Assembly (NCBI RefSeq): GCF_020829625.1
Contig: NZ_JAIVFX010000004.1
Coordinates: forward strand, 203,220-267,219
DNA: 64,000 bases
Source: Nostoc sp. XA010
GTDB taxonomy: Bacteria; Cyanobacteriota; Cyanobacteriia; Cyanobacteriales; Nostocaceae
Reading direction: 5' to 3'
The notes under the pieces were generated by a model, which searched no databases, was not told the DNA's origin, and saw nothing but the letters and a program-made list of their open reading frames with translations. Positions 58,435 to 64,000 of the stretch are shown here, piece after piece. A program made the translations under genes and the position numbers. How positions within the stretch are numbered: the first letter of the stretch is position 1; each line of letters opens with the position of its first letter.

Positions 58435-58860
58435 TTACGGAGCGTCGTAGGTAGTACCACCGCTAAATTTAACTTTAGAGGGACTGGGGTTTTGTCCGAT
58501 ACGACGGTCTACATAACGTACTTTGTCACGACCTGGGTTAACCTTTTCAGGGAATACACCATCAGCTGGGTGAACTAAAGTGGTTTCTCCGTTGGGTAAA
58601 ATCCGGTAAACTTTGTAGTCTGTAATTTTGAGTTTCCGGAGTTGCTGACCGCCCAAAAAGATTCCATATTCTTTACGAGCTATGTACAGCAGGTTTTGAC
58701 CTTGCCGCATAGTAGCAGCACCACCTGTAGGCAATTCAAAAACTTGCTCTTTCGGGCTAGTCCAAGTAATAGCGTACTTTTCTTCTAATGCTGCTTTTGT
58801 GAGCAAGCCACCGGTGCTGCCACCGTATAGCGGGGTTTGTCCAGAGAGTGTTTCTGCCAT
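58435..58860 (-). CDS. psaD: Photosystem I subunit II (PsaD)
   Basis: PsaD is the stromal-side extrinsic subunit of photosystem I that docks ferredoxin and helps assemble PsaC. The 141-residue protein opens [20 protein letters not shown] and has [34 protein letters not shown] and [24 protein letters not shown], all typical. Length matches the cyanobacterial family. It is a separate transcription unit with repeats on both sides; trpE follows on the same strand. Confidence 0.98.
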   Translation of the reverse strand: MAETLSGQTPLYGGSTGGLLTKAALEEKYAITWTSPKEQVFELPTGGAATMRQGQNLLYIARKEYGIFLGGQQLRKLKITDYKVYRILPNGETTLVHPADGVFPEKVNPGRDKVRYVDRRIGQNPSPSKVKFSGGTTYDAP

Positions 58861-58936
58861 AAGATGATTCTCTCAACGTTTTTAGGGAATCCTAACACCG
58901 CAACCACGATCATATTGCGATCGCGTTATAGACTGT

Positions 58937-59042
58937 AACAGTTTTTAGTGATTAGTCGTTAGTCATTGGTCATTAGTCATTAGTCATTCTCTCTTACCCC
59001 CTGCCCCCTGCCCCCTGCACCCTGCTCCCTGCCTCCCCTGCC
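58937..59042. repeat. Two STRR arrays upstream of psaD
   Basis: 58943-58987 is TCATTAG/TCATTGG heptamers. 58997-59040 is CCCCCTG/CCCTGC-type heptamers. The second array runs right up to the stop codon of the DICT kinase gene at 59049. Confidence 0.85.
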
Positions 59043-59048
59043 CAATCC

Positions 59049-61058
59049 CTATTTACTCTTGACTTTTGCACGCTTTTCCTCTTGGCTACTCTGAACAATC
59101 GGTATGGTGAAGTGAAACTGACTACCCTGGTCTTTACCTCTTGACTCTGCCCAAATTTCCCCACCCCAGCCATTAACAATTTGACGGCAAATTGCTAAAC
59201 CAAGTCCAGTTCCGCCGGTGGTGCGGCGCAGCGCTCCCTCTTCTTGATAGAAGCGGTCAAAAACTACTTCTAAACGATTTGGTTCAATGCCGCGTCCAGT
59301 ATCTGCTACAGTCACCTCGACCATTTGATGGCTGTTGTAAATGGCTTTAATGGTGATTTCTCCTTGGGGTGGCGTAAATTTAAAAGCATTGTCCATGAGT
59401 TTTGCCAGTACCTCTACTAGCCAATCACCGTCAGCTCTCACCAAAGGTAGGTTTTCGGCAATTTCAGTCTTGATTTTCGGCGGCTTTTCCGTTGAGGAAC
59501 GGGTGCGATTGCGGCTGAGTGATAAATCTATACACTCTTGTAAAGTGAGGGATTCTGGATGCCATTCCACCCGGCCGCTTTCCAAGTTGGAAAGTGTGAG
59601 GAAATCTTGTACCAGTTTTCGCATCCGTTCTGAGTCGGAAAGAGCAGTGTTGAGCATGATTTGCTGCAACTCTAAAGGCATATCAGGCTCACTAGCAAGG
59701 CTTTCCAGGCACACTTGAATGGTGGATAGGGGGGTACGCAGTTCATGCCCGGTGATGGCTATGAGGTTGCTGCGGGTGCGGTCTAGGGCTTCTAGCTGCT
59801 GGTTAAGTTCTTCTAGGTTGGCATAAGCTTCCGCTTGGATGAGAGCTGCTCCCACTTGGGTGGCGATCGCTTCTACCAAATCCAATTCTCCAGGTTGGCA
59901 CTCGTGCGGTGGCATTCGGCAATAGTGCAACTCCACGATGCCCAATAATCGCCCCTGATAGAATACTGGTTCCATTAGCCAAGAACGAATGGCAAACTTT
60001 TTGGCGATCAAGGAGAGAGCTGGCGAATTGTTAACACGAGGGTCATTTAGTGTATCGCTAATACAAACCCCTTCACCTTGTTGCACTATGTCCAGAAATA
60101 GAGAATTTTTCTCTAACTCCCAGGTTTGCCCACGAAGCGATAAAATGCCGGGATTCAAAAACTCGTGTTCAATTATGGCTTTGCTATCTGTGGCTTGAGC
60201 GCGGTAAATTAGACAGCGACAAGCTTCTAGGTGTTGCCCTAATTCTTGTGCCGCCACCTGGAGAACTTCGTGAGGATCGAGCGATCGCCTAATGGCTGTG
60301 CTAATCGAGTTGACTAATCGTTCTTTTCGTGCTTGGGCAGCAATAGAACGGTAGGCTTTGTGCAATTTGTACTGACTAGCTTGCAAATAAGTTACTAAGC
60401 GCTGCACAAAGGGATCTGTATCGATGTCACAAGCATATTCATTGATCTTTTCTGCTCCAGAGTGGCTTCTCGGTTCTCCTATACCAAACCTCTGACGTGC
60501 CTCCTCAATTTTACTTGCCAGTTCTGGTCTGTAAACCAAAATCCTGTCTAACAGCAATTCAGCTGCTTTGAGACTAACTCCCCTTTCGGATGTCCAAACT
60601 CCCTCAAATCTTCGCGCTGCGTCTATATCCAAATTAGGGCTTAGTTCTGGTAGTTGCTTGTTTTTGGCAATAGAACCAAGGCTTTCCCGGCAAACTAGAC
60701 AAGTTGCATAATTGTCACCAATCACTACCAAATGCCATTCATGGCTTAAGCCATCCGTTGGCTCAAAAGCGATCTTTTCGTAGTATTCTGAACTGTTGAC
60801 GAAATCCGTTTCAGGAGCAGCTAATACGTATATTTGGTTACTCCGCAAGGCAAGTCGCTGGTAGCGATGAGCTTCTTGGCGGTAGAATCGCTCTCGCTGG
60901 AAACTAGCAATTACAAGGGGTTGTGCTAAAGTCGCAGCCAAAACTTGATCTTCCATCGCATGGGAGAGCGCCGTTAGTGAAGCCTTAAAATATAGCTGGG
61001 GCCGCAAGTATGCTAGGGACTTTAGCAAATCACTTAGCACAGAAGTAGAAATGCTCAT
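59049..61058 (-). CDS. DICT-GAF sensor histidine kinase
   Basis: The 669-residue soluble kinase has an N-terminal DICT domain (about 20-130, LATLAQPLVIASFQRERFYRQ region), known beside light or redox sensors. A GAF domain (about 250-410) follows, with no clear chromophore-binding cysteine. Then come a coiled coil, HisKA with H438 in ITGHELRTPLS, and the ATPase domain with NAFKFTPP, DTGRGIEPN and GGTGLGLAICRQI. No membrane segment is seen. No response regulator gene is adjacent, so it is an orphan. Signal and partner are unknown. The stop abuts an STRR array. Confidence 0.93.
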   Translation of the reverse strand: MSISTSVLSDLLKSLAYLRPQLYFKASLTALSHAMEDQVLAATLAQPLVIASFQRERFYRQEAHRYQRLALRSNQIYVLAAPETDFVNSSEYYEKIAFEPTDGLSHEWHLVVIGDNYATCLVCRESLGSIAKNKQLPELSPNLDIDAARRFEGVWTSERGVSLKAAELLLDRILVYRPELASKIEEARQRFGIGEPRSHSGAEKINEYACDIDTDPFVQRLVTYLQASQYKLHKAYRSIAAQARKERLVNSISTAIRRSLDPHEVLQVAAQELGQHLEACRCLIYRAQATDSKAIIEHEFLNPGILSLRGQTWELEKNSLFLDIVQQGEGVCISDTLNDPRVNNSPALSLIAKKFAIRSWLMEPVFYQGRLLGIVELHYCRMPPHECQPGELDLVEAIATQVGAALIQAEAYANLEELNQQLEALDRTRSNLIAITGHELRTPLSTIQVCLESLASEPDMPLELQQIMLNTALSDSERMRKLVQDFLTLSNLESGRVEWHPESLTLQECIDLSLSRNRTRSSTEKPPKIKTEIAENLPLVRADGDWLVEVLAKLMDNAFKFTPPQGEITIKAIYNSHQMVEVTVADTGRGIEPNRLEVVFDRFYQEEGALRRTTGGTGLGLAICRQIVNGWGGEIWAESRGKDQGSQFHFTIPIVQSSQEEKRAKVKSK

Positions 61059-61852
61059 GAATTATTGTTAAACGCTCAACCTCGACAAGATCAAAAGTCA
61101 CAGCTGCATTGTACAAATTCCAAGGGACTCTCAAGTTAAATAGAGAGTTGCAATATGTAAAGAACGCGTTTAAGCACTTTCTGCCAAAGCAGGCGCAACA
61201 CTTTGTTACCAATTAGGAGGAGTGCATACAACTTGATTTGTTGATTGGCAACCTACTATGCCCAATATACATTCTCGACCAAGTTTGAAATATGCTTGCA
61301 CAACCAAAATCTTTCTGTACTAAGTACAAACCTAGTAATTTTTGTATATTTTCAAGTGTTTTATTCATTGATAACCACTGATTTTTTATTGATAGTCCAC
61401 ATATAGGCAAAGTAGCCCGTTGTAGACATTGCCTACTTTGCCTACGTTGATTTATGCCTACTAAATAAATTCTCTTATCCAAAAATCATTACTGCTACAT
61501 TCACATAATTTAGTCAATAATTATTGATTAAAATTAATCAATTAATGAATTATCATAAATTAGTCTAATCAAGTACCATAGATTTTTAAAACAAAATCGT
61601 ATAATAGTAAAAAATAAATAATTTCCGCCCTATAAGTGCGGAGAGTGTCAATTTAGAGTTATAAATAAGTTTATAAATATTTGCTTATACGGGTTTGAGC
61701 GCTGCTATGTTATCAGCAGTAGTCAAGTGTTATTTTGGCTCCAATGGCTCAAGCAAGTTTTAGAAAGTGTCTTTTTTTTGAAAGTTGCGAGGGTCAGCAA
61801 CCTCTACTCAGAAGACCACAAAAATATAGACCTGTACACGGAACTTTGGCTA
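61059..61852. other. Divergent intergenic region upstream of the glucosidase gene
   Basis: About 790 AT-rich bases. A perfect 11-bp inverted repeat (AGGCAAAGTAG 61405-61415 with CTACTTTGCCT 61433-61443) is the clearest structure. Short minus-strand frames have no recognised similarity. A kinase promoter is expected on the left and a debranching-enzyme promoter on the right. Confidence 0.55.
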
Positions 61853-64000
61853 ATGACACCGGATACGCTAATGACCCCGGAGAAAATTTTCCTGGATGGA
61901 AAAACTTTTATTCCTGCCGAACAATTACCTATCCCGGAGTGGCCTTGTGTTGTGAGTAAAAGACCACAACCGACACTGACGGTTAAAGATGATGATTTAT
62001 TTTTTGTGACAGATACTATTGGGAACATTTCTGGCTGTTCCCTTAATGATGGCAATCCCAGCATGGGATTGTTTTGCTGTGATACGAGATTTCTCAATCG
62101 TTTGGAGTTGCAAATTGAAGGGCGATCGCCTGTACTTCTGAGTAGTACTGCCGAAAAAGGGTTTTCACTCTCAGCTTTGTGTACCAACCCCAGAATCGAC
62201 GAACGCCTTAGAGCCGAAACTGTGGGAATTCGCCGGGAAATGGTGCTGAATGGGGCACTATTTGAAGAAATAGAAGTATCTAACTACAGCACAACCACTG
62301 TCAATTTTGAACTAACCATTAGCTTTGATGCGGATTTTGTTGATTTATTTGAAGTCCGGGGCTATGACAGAGAAAAACGAGGTAAGCTTTTACGTCTAGT
62401 AGAACCGACGGCTGAAGAAGGAATTTCTCTAGCCGATGGTGTTTCCCCTATACCCAAAGAGCCACCAACTTTTAGGGAAGAATCCTTAACACTTGCCTAT
62501 CAAGGTCTAGATGGCTCAGTAATGGAATCCCGTATTTTATTCCAGCATCGCCAACCAGACTATTTTAAGGGTTACACTGCGGTTTGGCAGCTAGAGTTGG
62601 CTTCTCACGAAACTCAAAAGTTGGGCTACCGGGTGAGCATGTTGAAAAACAACCAGTCTAGTTCAACCGTGAGCGCCGCCTTCACTTTAGGACAGGCGAA
62701 AGCTGCTGAGTTGATGGAGGAGCAAAACTGGGTACAGCAAATTACACGCATTAGCTCAGATAAGAGCATTTTCAATCGAGTGATTGAACGGGCCGAGCAA
62801 GATATGTATTTGTTGCGTCAGTCTTTTGGTAAGCATAAGACAGTTTCGGCTGGAGTGCCGTGGTTTTCGACACTATTTGGTCGGGATTCGCTGATTACAG
62901 CTTCTCAAGCGCTGATGTTAAACTCGCAACTCGCCAAAGAAACCCTGATATTGCTTGCGGCATACCAAGGTAAAATCGACGACGAATGGCGCGAAGAAGA
63001 ACCGGGAAAGATTTTACACGAGTTACGTTTGGGAGAAATGGCTCGTTGTCAAGAAATTCCTCATACACCTTACTACGGTACAGTTGATGCGACTCCCCTG
63101 TGGCTGATGCTCTATGCCGAACATTATGCTTGGACTCACGATCACGAACTTCTAGAGCAACTTTGGCCAAATGCTCTAGCAGCAATGGACTGGATTGATC
63201 GCAATACGAAAGAAACCAGTTACCTCAGCTACTTCTGTAAATCCAAACGCGGTCTTGTTAACCAAGGTTGGAAAGATTCTGACGACTGTATCGTAAACCA
63301 TAAGGGAGAATTAGCCAATGGCCCAATTGCCCTCTGTGAGGTGCAAGCTTATGTCTATGCTGCAAAAATACGCCTAGCAGAGATAGCTAGGATGAAAAAG
63401 CGGCTTGATTTGGCAGATCGTTGGCAAGAAGAGGCTAGAAATCTTAAGGTTCGTTTTAATCGAGATTTTTGGGTAGAAAACCAGGATTTTTGCGCTTTAG
63501 CTTTGGATGGAGATGGCAAGCCAGTAGACAGTATTACCTCAAATCCTGGTCATTGTCTGCAATTGGGCCTTTTCACCCACGAAAGAGCCTATAGTGTCGC
63601 AGAACGGTTGCGAGCACCAGATATGTTTAATGGTTGGGGCATTCGGACTCTGAGTAGTTTGTCACCCGCTTACAATCCAATGGGCTATCACATTGGTTCG
63701 GTTTGGCCCCATGATAACGCTTTGATTGCAATGGGATTGCGATCGCTCGGTCTTATCGATCAAGCCCTGGAAATTTTCCAAGGTTTATTCGACATGACTA
63801 GTCAGCAGCCTTATCAACGTCCTCCAGAACTCTTCTGCGGCTACGAACGGAACGGTGATAATGCCCCTGTACAGTATCCAGTTGCCTGCACTCCCCAAGC
63901 TTGGGCTACTGGGAGTGTCTTCCAACTACTGCAAATGATGGTTAACTTGGTGCCTGATGCTCAAAACAACTGCTTGCGAATAATCGACCCCGCTTTGCCA
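61853..64000 (+). CDS. Amylo-alpha-1,6-glucosidase (glycogen debranching family), cut at right edge
   Basis: The frame from ATG 61853 is open for 716 codons to the window end, so a short C-terminal piece is missing. The N-terminal beta domain (residues about 40-330, GLFCCDTRFLNRLELQIEG) is the glycogen-debranching N-terminal type. The C-terminal half is an (alpha/alpha)6 barrel of the GDE_C/GH15-like type with PWFSTLFGRDSLITA, NQGWKDSDDC, GWGIRTLSS and HIGSVWPHDNA. Such enzymes remove alpha-1,6 branch glucose from glycogen or related glucans in the cytoplasm. Substrate may also be another alpha-glucan. An ATG 18 bases downstream is an alternative start. Confidence 0.92.
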   Translation, partial: MTPDTLMTPEKIFLDGKTFIPAEQLPIPEWPCVVSKRPQPTLTVKDDDLFFVTDTIGNISGCSLNDGNPSMGLFCCDTRFLNRLELQIEGRSPVLLSSTAEKGFSLSALCTNPRIDERLRAETVGIRREMVLNGALFEEIEVSNYSTTTVNFELTISFDADFVDLFEVRGYDREKRGKLLRLVEPTAEEGISLADGVSPIPKEPPTFREESLTLAYQGLDGSVMESRILFQHRQPDYFKGYTAVWQLELASHETQKLGYRVSMLKNNQSSSTVSAAFTLGQAKAAELMEEQNWVQQITRISSDKSIFNRVIERAEQDMYLLRQSFGKHKTVSAGVPWFSTLFGRDSLITASQALMLNSQLAKETLILLAAYQGKIDDEWREEEPGKILHELRLGEMARCQEIPHTPYYGTVDATPLWLMLYAEHYAWTHDHELLEQLWPNALAAMDWIDRNTKETSYLSYFCKSKRGLVNQGWKDSDDCIVNHKGELANGPIALCEVQAYVYAAKIRLAEIARMKKRLDLADRWQEEARNLKVRFNRDFWVENQDFCALALDGDGKPVDSITSNPGHCLQLGLFTHERAYSVAERLRAPDMFNGWGIRTLSSLSPAYNPMGYHIGSVWPHDNALIAMGLRSLGLIDQALEIFQGLFDMTSQQPYQRPPELFCGYERNGDNAPVQYPVACTPQAWATGSVFQLLQMMVNLVPDAQNNCLRIIDPALP

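Noticed and set aside
61213..61482. 89-codon minus frame upstream of the glucosidase gene
   Set aside because: No similarity or ribosome site; crosses an inverted repeat in AT-rich DNA.

Overview
The window is chromosomal DNA of a phycobilisome-containing cyanobacterium, most likely a filamentous Nostocales relative of Nostoc, Anabaena or Calothrix. The evidence is psbZ, psbM, psbK, psaD and nblA, many HIP1-type GCGATCGC octamers, abundant heptanucleotide repeats (STRR type), two PEP-CTERM proteins, and the cyanobacterial neighbour pairs psbZ-ribH and psbK-tgt. No plasmid, phage or CRISPR locus is visible.

Layout. 1-381 is the start of a group 2 sigma factor gene (minus strand, cut by the window edge). 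1217-3868 is priA. 4833-6809 is a sorbosone-dehydrogenase-like propeller protein. 6806-8689 (minus) is a kinase/NarL-type regulator pair, and 9320-14495 is kdpA, kdpB, kdpC with a 21-bp tandem repeat array between kdpA and kdpB. 14723-17756 (minus) holds a carotenoid oxygenase and a BT1-type transporter. 17924-19268 is a tnpB-only IS200/IS605-type element. 19431-24029 holds a PEP-CTERM protein, anmK, a conserved hypothetical and a glycosyltransferase.

24604-27026 is a short interspersed repeat split by a degenerate group II intron. 27124-34766 carries signalling and housekeeping genes: a Ser/Thr kinase, nblA, a PP2C phosphatase, an ABC1 kinase, a small conserved protein and an ABC-F ATPase. 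35251-36541 is a small accessory patch (Uma2-like protein and a hicB/hicA pair with a broken hicA). 36597-39338 is a DHH-CBS-CCA nucleotidyltransferase fusion.

39895-50378 holds psbZ, ribH, tRNA-Gly(GCC), a membrane protein, a divergent proA, phoD, a universal stress protein, psbM, a ferredoxin, psbK, tgt, a hypothetical and cobS. psbM and psbK are under 60 codons. 50442-61058 (mostly minus) holds a PPC-domain protein, comF, a GNAT enzyme, a PhoX-like protein, a PEP-CTERM protein, a glyoxalase, miaE, trpE, psaD and a DICT-GAF histidine kinase. 61853 to the right edge is an incomplete glycogen-debranching-type enzyme.

The most striking signals are structural. (i) A group II intron lies inside a copy of a roughly 200-bp repeat whose uninterrupted relative is at 56598-56796, so the insertion point can be read off. 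The intron carries three independent lesions: an ORF frameshift, YADD changed to YADN, and a G-A mismatch in the domain V catalytic triad. (ii) A 21-bp tandem array of ten full units with 42-bp higher-order duplications sits between kdpA and kdpB. (iii) Intergenic-type low-complexity repeats are captured in frame inside conserved genes (priA twice, anmK, trpE, the CCA fusion, and the start of miaE). (iv) An intact TnpB sits in a donor element flanked by a TTGAT motif. (v) A single-base indel separates hicA from its start codon. I did not find a multi-gene system that I can confidently call new.
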